Shown here one piece after another: positions 31,741 through 41,900 of a DNA stretch of 45,139 nt. The translations under genes and the position numbers were made by a program. The notes below the pieces were generated by a model, which had not been told where the DNA came from, searched no databases, and worked only from the letters and a program-made list of their open reading frames with translations. Position 1 is the stretch's first letter, and every line of letters begins with the position of its first letter. The DNA comes from Chitinophagales bacterium. Lineage in GTDB: Bacteria > Bacteroidota > Bacteroidia > Chitinophagales > Chitinophagaceae. Location of the stretch: contig JAURJU010000091.1 of NCBI GenBank assembly GCA_030832085.1, positions 1 to 45,139 of the forward strand, in the 5' to 3' direction.

Positions 31741-34700
31741 TTATTGATGTGCGATCAGCACAACCGGCCCCTTGAGGCCAGCTTTAACAGGTGACCACCC
31801 TGAAGCATTGAAGATGCCATTGATGGCATTTTCTTTTTTCCGGGCAGGCATGTTGACGTTGTAAAATATTTTCCATGGCAGGTTATTCCTGTCCATGTAT
31901 GCGATGCGGTTGGCCATCAAACTTGCTACAACAACTTCCAGCTTATTTTCTTTTTGAAGCAGGCTGTCAGGCAGCGCTATCCTGAAAACCGGTCCAATAA
32001 AGCTCCCAAGGGATTTTCCGTTCAACAGCAGCTCTGCTGTTGCAGAAAGTTCGCCAAGATCAAGTGTCCAACGAGAAGCCTTCTGGTCTGGCATGGAAAA
32101 TGTGGTAGTATACCTTGCAGTACCCGAATAATCCTTTGCCCCTGCATTTGGCAGCACACTCCAATACTGCGTGCTATCCATGTTGATGGATGCAGGAATG
32201 CTTGGGCCGCCTTCAAGAAATTCAAGCTTCCATTTTCCCTTCAATGGAAATGACATGGTTACTGCGCCAGGGTAATCGAATTTTTCCAATTGTTCGCTGG
32301 ATGAAATGGACTTGAGGAGAATTGCATCATGCGGACCTAGGGCAATTCTTATGGCAAGTTTCCCGTCTGCGGTAACTTTTGTCATTGGCGCTGTAACCTT
32401 TCCTGACATGGGATCAAAAAAAGCAAAAGATTGGTTTGCCCTTCCAGGAACAACAACCCATTCATCCAGTGCTTTTTCATTGCGGTTGTTGATGAATGTG
32501 ATCTTTCCATCCGGAAGAATCCTTCCAACTGAATGAAATCCCCTTGTCTCAAAAGGTCTTTTATCCAATGCAATTGACGAGAACAATGCGTCCATATCTT
32601 CTGCTAGAATCCATTTTCCTTTTCCTACATTGGCCATTTTCGTTTTTCCCACACTGGTAAACTGCATTATAGACAAAAGATCTTTGAATATTTTTTGTCT
32701 TGCGGGCAGGTTTGCAAATCCGGGAACGTCAGATGGCATTTTTTTGTAAGCCATGATGGTTGCACCCTGCATTGAAAGGTCAACAAGCTTTACCAAGGAA
32801 GATGCATCAAGCAGATCGATGGCGGGCAACAGAATTGTTTTGTAAGCATTCCCTGAAGTCAGAATGGCGTCTTGATTGTACTTGAATTGTTGCAACTGCC
32901 GGTCAGAGAAAAAATCGAAACCAATGCCTTTTTCCTGCATCCACTTTGACAGGTGTTCAAAATCAGAATGCTCAAAATTCTTTTCCATGCCATCGAAATG
33001 CTGTAAAAGCGGGCCACCCGTTTGAGCATACTTGTCAACAATGGGATAATATACAAGCACTTCATTGTCTGGCTTGCCCTGCTGGAGAAATGACTGAACC
33101 TTTGCAATATAAGTGTTAAGGACGTGAAAGTCTTTCCACTGTGGATTGACCTGTTGGAAGTGAACTGCGGCGTAAAAAAGCCATCCAGGCCAGGGAGCAT
33201 CTTTGGGTGAATAGGCTGTTCCATGATAGACAATATGGTTTACCCCACCCAAAAAATAAAGATCAATGGCTTTTTTTACGTCCCCCCACGTTGAAAGAAA
33301 ATGTTCGTTCAACCAGGTCGCTGATTCGGCAGAAACCAATTTTTTACCACTCACGTTTGCAGCAGAAGATGCAAATTTAAACCGCAAGAGATCTGTCCCT
33401 TCTGTTTCTGGTATATCCACAACATCGTAAAGATCCAATGTGTTTGCGGGTGATCCATGCGACTGGTTGCGAAGCATTTTTTGCTTGCCATCACCCCATT
33501 TTTTCCATTCCCTTGTAAAATTGTTTAGGATCAGTTCGTCAATCACTGACCTGTAATCATACAGCACCCTGCTGTTTCTCTCTTTGTCTGCATTTCCAAA
33601 AAGGGCTGGCAGTTGGGTACGCAGGTCATATCCTTTTATTTTTTGAAACTGGGTAAACATGTCATTGGTCCAGTTTGCCTGCCCTCTTGCATCATCAACC
33701 TCATATGAATCATTGAAAAATCCCCTCAGGTATGAAAGGTCATGGCCTAGAAATGCAGTATCGAACTTTTTAAAATAATTGGTGGCTGCCCTGCTCGAAA
33801 AATGATCAATGGCATAGCCTTCGCCACCTGGAGCTGCCCGCTCCACCATCTTGCCGTGGAGCCCACTGAACAGGGCATATACCTTCCAACGGCCTTCTGG
33901 CACAGACCAATTCAACATGCCGGATTGTTCAACTTTTCCAGAGAGGTCAATAGATTGTCCATTTTCATTGTACGCAACAACTGCTTCTATGGGAAGCGAA
34001 CCAGGATACTGAATTTGATCCAGTGCAAGCCCCTGAAGGTCTTTGTTTGCCTGCGGTGGATTCACCAACTGGGCCACATTGACTGTTTTTTGGTTGGCTG
34101 TTCGCACCCAAGGCTCACGCTTGTACTCAATTTTTTCATTGAATGTTGTGCCACCATTTGCATCATAGGTTTTGAAATAAACAGACTTGCTTGCGTCTTC
34201 ATTTCGAACCCAGGGTCCACCAAATGGCCAGCCAGTTGCGTTGGCCAAATCAACGCCCAGATCCAGTTCCCTGGATTTTTTTAGGGTATGTGTAAGCGCA
34301 TCCATCCATGCTGGAGAAAGAAATGAAAGGTATTCCTTTTCCTTTCCTATGGCTCCATAAATGGGTGTAATCTCTACACCGCCCAATCCAGCCTTTTGAA
34401 ACGCCTCCAGGTTCCAAGAAAGGTCCTTTTCATTTACTGCACTTCCCTGCCACCACCAGCGGGTCCAGGGTTTCATGGTATTGTTGATGCTGGGCCATAA
34501 AGTGAGAGTAGTTTTGGATGTGGCAATTTCTACTGCATACACGTTTTCAATGCCTTCAAAATTAGCCCTAAAAATTACCCACTTGTCATCTGGACTGAAA
34601 TGCACATTGGGTTCTAGTTTATAGCCATGGTGTTTCATGTCTACCAGCTTTTCTGCTTCTAATTTATCGCCATTGGGTCTGAACAGATAAATCCATTGTG

Positions 34701-35754
34701 CATTTTGTGCCCGTGCAACCTGGCCAGGATCTGCACCATCTCCACAAAAAAGTTGCTGGTTGTTGGAAAGATTATAATGTATAGACCATTCTTCGCGCTT
34801 AAGGCTGTACTTGATTTCCTTACCGGTTTTGACATCAGCACCTGCAACAAAAAAAGCAGTACTTCTGGGTTGCTGAAGATCAAACCAAATTGTTTTGCCG
34901 TCAGGAGAAGGCCATTCATGGCCTGCAATCTCATTTTCCATGGTGCGCTTGTGCATCAACATGGTTTGTTGTGTTGATAACCGAATGGTCCAAATCCTGT
35001 CAACCTTGTGCCAGGGACCCTCATGACAAAACATGAGGAGATCTGGATCTGTGGTAGAGAATTGCACATGGTTGAGCCATGCAGCATCTGAATGTATTTC
35101 TTTCAACGTTCCTTTTTCAATGTCAATGATGAAGAGGGCACGTGGCAATTTTGCTTCGTAGATGAGGTTGAAATAACTGCTTTTTTGTGGGTTGTTCCTG
35201 AATATTTCACGCTCCTTTTCTTCAACCCTTACCCCTGCTAAGTATTTTCCGTTGGCATTGACAGCAGCCACAGCTCCCCTGTAGCCGTTTTTGAAAACAT
35301 AGACAAGATTGGTTTTTCTGGTTATCGCATTTACCGAAAAAACAGTGTCCTGGATTTGATAAAAAACATTGCCCGACTTTGCGTGTACAATTTCACCATT
35401 CATGGGTTTTTGGTGAAATGTCAACTGCGTTGATTCCAGCGTTTTAAGATCAAGCATGTGCAGTTGCTTGTTCCTTGAATTGACAGAGGAAGTCTCCTGC
35501 TTGGTGATGCCAGCAAGGTTGTTTTTGTCGCTGCTGTAATACACCATTTTATTTCCGATAAATGGATGGTTGTGGAAATAGAATGACAGGTTGCTTGTGT
35601 TTTTTTGCCTTGTCAACTTCACTACCCTGTGACCTGTAGCACTATCGATCCACTCATTGGGCATTTTTTTTCCCCCTGTTGACAATACAGGCTGGGCAAT
35701 GACATTGCTAATATGCAACAAAAAATACAGGCAAAAAACAAGAATCGGTTTCAT
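31741..35754 (-). CDS. Fusion of PL22-like oligogalacturonate lyase propeller and GH106 alpha-L-rhamnosidase
   Basis: A 1337-residue exported two-enzyme protein. Residues 21-412 form a beta-propeller like PL22 oligogalacturonate lyase: VVKLTRQ, the metal-site region FCHEGPWHKVDRIW (H244), EWPSPDGKTIWFDLQ and LEPNVHFSPDDKWVIF (H385). Residues about 420-1337 form a GH106 rhamnosidase beginning PWTRWWWQGSAV, with likely calcium/base glutamate E685 (NDSYEVDD) and acid E810 (SAESATW), and a C-terminal galactose-binding-like sandwich (GELSATAELLLNGKSLG). The join at KTTLTLWPSINNTMKPW has no linker. In the propeller, L380 and N383 stand where I recall Gln and His metal ligands, so lyase activity is uncertain. 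The ATG at 35754 opens a signal peptide; an ATG at 35775 would overlap the upstream stop. It lies 10 bp after the CE12 gene. Confidence 0.85.
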   Translation of the reverse strand: MKPILVFCLYFLLHISNVIAQPVLSTGGKKMPNEWIDSATGHRVVKLTRQKNTSNLSFYFHNHPFIGNKMVYYSSDKNNLAGITKQETSSVNSRNKQLHMLDLKTLESTQLTFHQKPMNGEIVHAKSGNVFYQIQDTVFSVNAITRKTNLVYVFKNGYRGAVAAVNANGKYLAGVRVEEKEREIFRNNPQKSSYFNLIYEAKLPRALFIIDIEKGTLKEIHSDAAWLNHVQFSTTDPDLLMFCHEGPWHKVDRIWTIRLSTQQTMLMHKRTMENEIAGHEWPSPDGKTIWFDLQQPRSTAFFVAGADVKTGKEIKYSLKREEWSIHYNLSNNQQLFCGDGADPGQVARAQNAQWIYLFRPNGDKLEAEKLVDMKHHGYKLEPNVHFSPDDKWVIFRANFEGIENVYAVEIATSKTTLTLWPSINNTMKPWTRWWWQGSAVNEKDLSWNLEAFQKAGLGGVEITPIYGAIGKEKEYLSFLSPAWMDALTHTLKKSRELDLGVDLANATGWPFGGPWVRNEDASKSVYFKTYDANGGTTFNEKIEYKREPWVRTANQKTVNVAQLVNPPQANKDLQGLALDQIQYPGSLPIEAVVAYNENGQSIDLSGKVEQSGMLNWSVPEGRWKVYALFSGLHGKMVERAAPGGEGYAIDHFSSRAATNYFKKFDTAFLGHDLSYLRGFFNDSYEVDDARGQANWTNDMFTQFQKIKGYDLRTQLPALFGNADKERNSRVLYDYRSVIDELILNNFTREWKKWGDGKQKMLRNQSHGSPANTLDLYDVVDIPETEGTDLLRFKFASSAANVSGKKLVSAESATWLNEHFLSTWGDVKKAIDLYFLGGVNHIVYHGTAYSPKDAPWPGWLFYAAVHFQQVNPQWKDFHVLNTYIAKVQSFLQQGKPDNEVLVYYPIVDKYAQTGGPLLQHFDGMEKNFEHSDFEHLSKWMQEKGIGFDFFSDRQLQQFKYNQDAILTSGNAYKTILLPAIDLLDASSLVKLVDLSMQGATIMAYKKMPSDVPGFANLPARQKIFKDLLSIMQFTSVGKTKMANVGKGKWILAEDMDALFSSIALDKRPFETRGFHSVGRILPDGKITFINNRNEKALDEWVVVPGRANQSFAFFDPMSGKVTAPMTKVTADGKLAIRIALGPHDAILLKSISSSEQLEKFDYPGAVTMSFPLKGKWKLEFLEGGPSIPASINMDSTQYWSVLPNAGAKDYSGTARYTTTFSMPDQKASRWTLDLGELSATAELLLNGKSLGSFIGPVFRIALPDSLLQKENKLEVVVASLMANRIAYMDRNNLPWKIFYNVNMPARKKENAINGIFNASGWSPVKAGLKGPVVLIAHQ

Positions 35755-35764
35755 GTATAAAAAT

Positions 35765-37090
35765 TTAATTTCCATCAGGCTTTATGGCATTGACCAGAGC
35801 CCCCATGGGAAGATAGAATTTTTCAAAAGACAATGGATGGCTTGGATCATACGCTTGAAAACCCGGAAGAATGAGGGATCTTAGAGATGAAGAAGCCAAG
35901 GCTGCAGCGACACATTTAGCCAATTCATATGCGCCATAAGTGGAAAAATGGGTATTGTCTTCCAGCTTTTTATCCTGCCCAGGAAAAGTATTCGCAGGAA
36001 AGTGCACGAAAGCCTTGAGTGATTTATCAGGACCCCAGGCCTCATACAATTCCTTGCTCATGGCATTCAAATCAACCAACAAAACATTTTCATCAGCTGC
36101 TGTTTTGCGCATGGCATCCGGATAATCGAGCAATGTATTGACAATCTTACCTGCTGCATCAAAATTCCTCCTGTGCATGGAGGTCACCAGCACAGGCGTA
36201 ATACCACGGCTTCTTGCTTCAGCAATCCATGTTTTAAGGGTAGACATATAGGTAGTGAAAGGATCAAGATGACTTCCACCCGGCTTCTGATCATTGTGCG
36301 CAAACTCGATGAAAAGATAGTCTCCGGGCTTTGCCATCGACCATATTTTTTCAAGCCGTCTTGCAGAAGCAAAAGAACGCATGGCTTCTCCCGATTCTGC
36401 ATAATTTGCGATGATGGCTTTGCCGGGTACAACCATGGCTGGAAACATCTGCCCCCAGGCGGCCCAGGGTTCCTTGTCCTGATCAACCACAGTAGAATTG
36501 CCTGCGAGAAAAATCGTTGGAGTAGTATGATTGGGGGTAATTTCAAGCGCACATATTTTTGGCAATGAGTCGTTGAATTCAAGCGTCAGGAGATTGTCCC
36601 AATGCAAATAAGCAGACTCCCTTGGCTTCAATCTGACCCTTGAAACCACCTTGCCTTCAGGGTTCCTGATCATGCTGTCACGCAGGTGAATGGAAAATTC
36701 TTTTGCAAGAATTTGACCTTTTGCAGTGATGGTTTGGCCGGTCATGAGCCTTCTGCATTCTGCACGGATGATGGTAGAAGAAACACCTTTTTTATCCCCG
36801 AGCAATACTTTGATATCATAGTTGCCCTCAGGTAAAAGCACTGAAAAGTAAATGGGTTTATCTGAGGTGATATACGTTCCTTCCAGGGCATTACCTGCCC
36901 TCATTACGGCCACTGGCGTAGATTGATGGCTGAAACCATAACCAGTTTTGGAAGAAAAAATGGTCTGGGGAGTTACTGCGATAAAACCCTCTGCAGCCTT
37001 CTTAGATCCAAAATCAAAACGGAAAGATTTGCCCTGGGATAAACCCACTGCGTGGAGCAGCGCAAACAGACAAAACAACTGTATTTTCAT
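35765..37090 (-). CDS. CE12-type rhamnogalacturonan acetylesterase with N-terminal beta-sandwich domain
   Basis: A 441-residue exported esterase. Signal peptide to GLSQG. Residues about 20-185 form a galactose-binding-like domain (FRFDFGSKKAAEGF..., HWDNLLTLEFND). The SGNH part has GNSTVVDQ (S199; Asn replaces the usual Asp of GDST), AESGEAMRSF (G234), FAHNDQKPGG (N266) and DNTHFSTYGA (D378, H381). This domain order is common for CE12 esterases in pectin loci. Acts on acetylated rhamnogalacturonan together with the second CE12 at 23910-24689. It lies 60 bp after susD and 10 bp before the PL22/GH106 fusion. Confidence 0.92.
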   Translation of the reverse strand: MKIQLFCLFALLHAVGLSQGKSFRFDFGSKKAAEGFIAVTPQTIFSSKTGYGFSHQSTPVAVMRAGNALEGTYITSDKPIYFSVLLPEGNYDIKVLLGDKKGVSSTIIRAECRRLMTGQTITAKGQILAKEFSIHLRDSMIRNPEGKVVSRVRLKPRESAYLHWDNLLTLEFNDSLPKICALEITPNHTTPTIFLAGNSTVVDQDKEPWAAWGQMFPAMVVPGKAIIANYAESGEAMRSFASARRLEKIWSMAKPGDYLFIEFAHNDQKPGGSHLDPFTTYMSTLKTWIAEARSRGITPVLVTSMHRRNFDAAGKIVNTLLDYPDAMRKTAADENVLLVDLNAMSKELYEAWGPDKSLKAFVHFPANTFPGQDKKLEDNTHFSTYGAYELAKCVAAALASSSLRSLILPGFQAYDPSHPLSFEKFYLPMGALVNAIKPDGN

Positions 37091-37150
37091 GACCCTGCAG
37101 TTTTAACACACCAACACCAGCAGATTTTTTTTGACAACAAAAACAGGTGT

Positions 37151-38899
37151 TTACCACTTGAAAGGAAGGTACCAATCCCTGGCCAACAATTTGGCCCTCG
37201 CAGTTGATGCTGCACCTGCCGAAACACCAGATTTGATCAACTTATTGTACACCTTGTCAGCAACAAACGAGGGATCATTTCTCCTGATAGCAATGCGCAA
37301 CAGGTCGGGCCAGCGTGTTCCCTCAAAAGCATTTTCCAAAGCCGTTTCCTTGATCAAGCCATTTTCAATTGAGAGCAAACTGTCCGATGCTGGAATGGCG
37401 AGATCCACAAGATTTGCCCTTGACCGAATACCAATGTTCCTGTACCAGTCGGCACGGTAATAAGGAACACCTGTACTTCCACTGTTTCTGGCATCAAAAT
37501 TGAATGGGTACGGTTCGTTGAGCGTATTGTGGAAATTGGTCACATCAGAACCTGGCGCCGGGAAGGCACCAGCTATACCGCTGTTCAACAATCCCCAAGC
37601 CAATTTATGTTTTCTTGAGCGGTTGGCTGCTTCAGAAAAGCGCATGTGCAAATGGGTTTGGCGAAACAAAAACCATTTTCCTGTTTTAGCCAATGGATTG
37701 ACAGGAAGCAGAGAGCTGTAGTTTAAGTAATTGTAAAGGTACTTCATGACCACAGGCTGACCTCCAATTTGCTTGGTGCTCAACAGACCACGTGCATCGT
37801 ATGGGATGGAACCACCTTGCGCTGGTTTTTGTGTTTCGGCATTCCACATATCGGTTACCAATTGTGATGGCCGAACAGTATAACTTCCACCAACAGGAGA
37901 AAACAAACGAATCAATGGATTCTCTGGATTGAACTTGCTGTCGAAAGGAAGCACCCATACCCACTCACGGTCAAATCCACTGCTTCCAAATGGCTGTTCA
38001 AACATGATTCTCCATTGTGTATTTTGAACCAATGTCGAAGCGTCGCCGGCACGTGAATAGGAAATATAATGATCTACATCACCATTGCTGTCCCAACCCA
38101 CTTTATACAGGCTGTAATACTGCCCTCCGGCAACACCCTGTGTTCCAGTTTCCATGACTTCACGGTAATTGACAGCTGCACTTTGATAATTTCCTTTCCA
38201 AAGGTAGAGGTCACCAAGAATGACTTTTTTGTTCACAAAGAATTTTTGGGTCTGGTACCCATCGACAGTGATGTTGAGGTTGCTTCCAGCAGGATAAAGG
38301 TCCTTGTAAGGCAGCTTTTCTGTAAAAGCAATCAGCGAATCCAGCAGGGCATCAAATCCGATGACTGGATAGGTATCTGGATTTTTTACTTCGTCCACAT
38401 TTTTGATGCTGCTTGTCACATATGGTACCTTTCCAAAATGAATGCCCAGTTGAAGATAAATAAAAGATCGTAAGGCCCCGATATCAGAGTACCTTTGATT
38501 GAACTCCAATTCAGTCATCTTGTTTTGCACCTTCATTTTTTTGAAATTCTCCAGCACATCGTTGCAGTTGAGGATCAATTCGTAAAAAGGCTTGGGGCTT
38601 GCATACGGATTGTCAACCCCCACTGCATGGGTGCTAATCTGCCTCAGGTTTTCATCGGCATTTTGGGTACAATCCAGCAGATCTCCCCTTAGTTCATTCA
38701 AAATGATGTAGCGGTCAGCCAACCCCATGAATTTGCCATAAATTCCCAGAACTGCGGCATCAGCATCATAAACGTTTTGGTACATCTGGCTTTGGTCCAG
38801 TGTATCTTTGGGCTTGATGTCAAAAATCTTTTGGCATCCTGTTGAAAAAACAGCAGCAACCAAGAGCAGCAGTGCTGTTTCCATCCTACATATTTTCAT
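37151..38899 (-). CDS. SusD/RagB family outer-membrane glycan-binding lipoprotein
   Basis: A 582-residue surface lipoprotein that captures glycan fragments and lids the SusC channel. The lipobox FSTGC places the acylated cysteine at C22. Family features are the N-terminal DIKPKDTLDQSQMYQN segment, TPR-like helices (YSDIGALRSFIYLQLGIHFGKVPYV and KKVILGDLYLWKGNYQSAAVNYREVM), and the C-terminal ENAFEGTRWPDLLRIAIRRNDP and DWYLPF. The ATG at 38899 opens the lipoprotein signal; an ATG at 38920 adds MKRKRDI. It follows SusC by 53 bp and leads the enzyme genes of the pectin locus. Confidence 0.95.
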   Translation of the reverse strand: MKICRMETALLLLVAAVFSTGCQKIFDIKPKDTLDQSQMYQNVYDADAAVLGIYGKFMGLADRYIILNELRGDLLDCTQNADENLRQISTHAVGVDNPYASPKPFYELILNCNDVLENFKKMKVQNKMTELEFNQRYSDIGALRSFIYLQLGIHFGKVPYVTSSIKNVDEVKNPDTYPVIGFDALLDSLIAFTEKLPYKDLYPAGSNLNITVDGYQTQKFFVNKKVILGDLYLWKGNYQSAAVNYREVMETGTQGVAGGQYYSLYKVGWDSNGDVDHYISYSRAGDASTLVQNTQWRIMFEQPFGSSGFDREWVWVLPFDSKFNPENPLIRLFSPVGGSYTVRPSQLVTDMWNAETQKPAQGGSIPYDARGLLSTKQIGGQPVVMKYLYNYLNYSSLLPVNPLAKTGKWFLFRQTHLHMRFSEAANRSRKHKLAWGLLNSGIAGAFPAPGSDVTNFHNTLNEPYPFNFDARNSGSTGVPYYRADWYRNIGIRSRANLVDLAIPASDSLLSIENGLIKETALENAFEGTRWPDLLRIAIRRNDPSFVADKVYNKLIKSGVSAGAASTARAKLLARDWYLPFKW

Positions 38900-38952
38900 G
38901 ATATCTCTTTTCCTTTTCATAAAATTGTTTTTTCAATCCTCATTGCACTGCA

Positions 38953-41900
38953 TTAAAGTCCAATCCTGATGCCCATGGTAACAGACTTGAACAAGGGATC
39001 CAAACCATTGTCGATTCCTTGGGCAAAACCTGCATTACCTGCACTAAACTCAGGATCGTAGCCCATGTATTTTGTGAAGGTGAGCAAGTTGTTTCCCGTC
39101 AAGTATAAAGATGCATTTTTAACAAACTTCTCTTTCAGGAAAAGGTCATAGGAAAGGGTGATGTTGCGAAGCCTGAGGTAGGAACCATCTTCTATCCATC
39201 GGTCGCTGAACCTGTTGTTTCCGCGAGGATCACCAAAAGAAACCTTGGGCATGCTCGTTACCTGTCCCTCGGTGCGCCAACGGTTCACAACACTGTTGAG
39301 TTGATTGTCGGTTCCGCTGGCAGATTCGAGATAGTATCTCAATTGATTGAAGATTTCATTTCCTTGAGAGAATGTAAAGAGTGCATCGATGGTAAACCTT
39401 GCTACTGAAAGCTTGCTTGAAAAACTGCCATGGAAACGTGGCGCAGCGGACCCAAGCTGTTGCATGTCTTTTTCGTCAATAATTTTGTCACCATTGAGGT
39501 CAACAAATTGAACATCCCCGCCTTGAAAATTGGAATAGGATCCATCTGCATTTTTTGTTTTCAACCCTGACGCAACCGCATCTGTTGAATTGGCAAAGAC
39601 ACCATTGGTTTTGTAACCAAAGAAAACATTGGCAGATGCTCCATTTTGTGTTATAATGGTAGCACCATGTGTATTGGTAAGAAATTGGTCATTGGGAACC
39701 TTGATTATTTTATTTCGGTTTGTGGCATAGTTGAAACCAAGATCCCATTTCAGCGCTGGGCGATTGATGGCCCGCATGTTGAACATTGCTTCGAAACCAC
39801 TGTTGCGCATTGCGCCTCCGTTCGTCAACACATTTTCAAAACCAGAACCACTCAATACTTTTTCATATACCAACATGTCTGTGGTTGTGGATGAATAGAG
39901 ATCAAGGCTCATGGCTACCCTGTCATTCCAGAATGCAACATCGATACCTGCATTCGCCTTGGTGCTTGTTTCCCATTGTATGGATGGATTGGGCACACCT
40001 GAACGAACCAATCCCTGCATTCCGAGAAAATTCTGTGAAGTATAGGTCTGACGTGCAGTATAATTCCCAATATCATCGTTTCCAGAGCGGCTCAACGTTG
40101 CGCGCAACTTGAACAAGTCAACGCGCGATGATGTTCCAAAGTCGGACCCGGATGAAACGATCCATGCTGCACCCAATGATGGCATAAAAGCATATCTAAC
40201 ACCATTGATGCCCAGCCCGGATTTTGCATCAGGGCCAAACCTGGAAGACCCATCCATGGCCGCACTGAATGTGAGGAACAACCTTTCTTTGAATCCATAC
40301 TCGGTGCTGAAATAGCTGTTCATCCAATTCCACTCATTGATACCACCACCAGTCTGCCTGAGCGCACCCACACCATTTTGAACACTGATCAGCTCATCAG
40401 TGGCAGAATTGTACCCAAGGGTATAATCCTGTTCAGCAGCATTCTTCTGATAGCGGAGACCAATGCGAGAAGCAACTTGATGATCATTGTTGATGGTTTT
40501 GTCATATTCCAATTTGGCATCAAAATATGTAGAAAATAGCCTTCTCACCTGTGTCCCCAATCTGCTGTCTGCAATGGCATTGCTCAGGGTATCGTCAGCT
40601 ACACCTTTTCGTGGCAAAAAAATATTCTCCCGGTTTTTATCATAGAAAACACCAATCATGGCGGATGCTTTCAAAGATTTGGCAAGATCATAGTTGAAGG
40701 TGTAAGATCCGGCAAAACGGTAGTTCTTTGAAGTTCCTTGTGCTTTTTCAATCAATACAGAAGGATTGCTAACCCCGAAGATATCTGTATCACCCAGGTT
40801 GGGAGAAAAAATTCCCTTTTCATTTACCTCATTTGCAACCAGCAATGGAGATTTTGTCAATGCAACAAACAAGGGTGATGTTTTGGCATCAATCCCCTGT
40901 GTACGCAAACTTTGTTCATTATAAGTGAATGCCAAATTGGCTTGACCGGTTAGGCGTTTTGAAAAGTTGAAAGCAGCATTGAAGCGGGTGTTGTACTTGG
41001 TAAGGTTATTGCTCTTGAGCACTCCCTCCATGTTGGTGAAGCCGATGCTAAGGGCATAGGTGGCGATATTGTCTCCACCGGTCACTTTGAGGAAATAGTT
41101 CTTGTTGATGCTGTTCCTCAATACCTTATCCTGCCAATTGGTATTGTTATGGTATTTGAAATACTCACTGTTGGTCAAAGAGTCGTCGCGCATGTAAGGC
41201 ATTGCCGCAATGGCGGAGATGCCCATGCCCTTGCTTTGCAGGATCTCTCCGAGGTATACCCGGTAATCGGAGGCATTCATCATGGGGAGCTGGTCAGGCA
41301 TTTGGTTGTAAGAACCATATACGCCAAAGTCAATGCTGGTGGCTTGGCGTTTGGCCCTACCCGTAGTGATGATGATTGCACCGTTTGCTCCTTTTGCACC
41401 ATATTCTGAACTTGCATCCTTGATGACCGAAACGTTATCGATGTCTTGTGAATTGATCAGGGAAAGTGGATTGGTATGGTTTCCGCCCATCAAACTGTTA
41501 CCATAGTCAGATGGATCAAATATCATTCCATCCACAATGACCAAAGGCATATTGGATCCATACAGGGAATTTTGTCCTCGGAGCAACAGGTTTGCACCTT
41601 TTGAAGTTGCACCCGATCTGCGTATCGATTGGAGACCTGTTACCTGACCTTGCAATAGCTCGTCAATCGACTCAAATGGCCTGTTCCAGTTACCATTGAA
41701 TCCTATGGATCCGATTGATGCTGTATTCTTTCGCATTGGTTTGCTTTCATGATGCAATACTGCATTTTGCTGAAATGATTTTCCAGTTTCAGTGAGCATT
41801 GAAATAGAAAGTTCTGATCTTCCTTTCAATGAAACCTGTCTTGGCTCAAAACCTTCCGCTTTCAAATGGAGTTCAACATCCAAACTTGGTACTTTAATAG

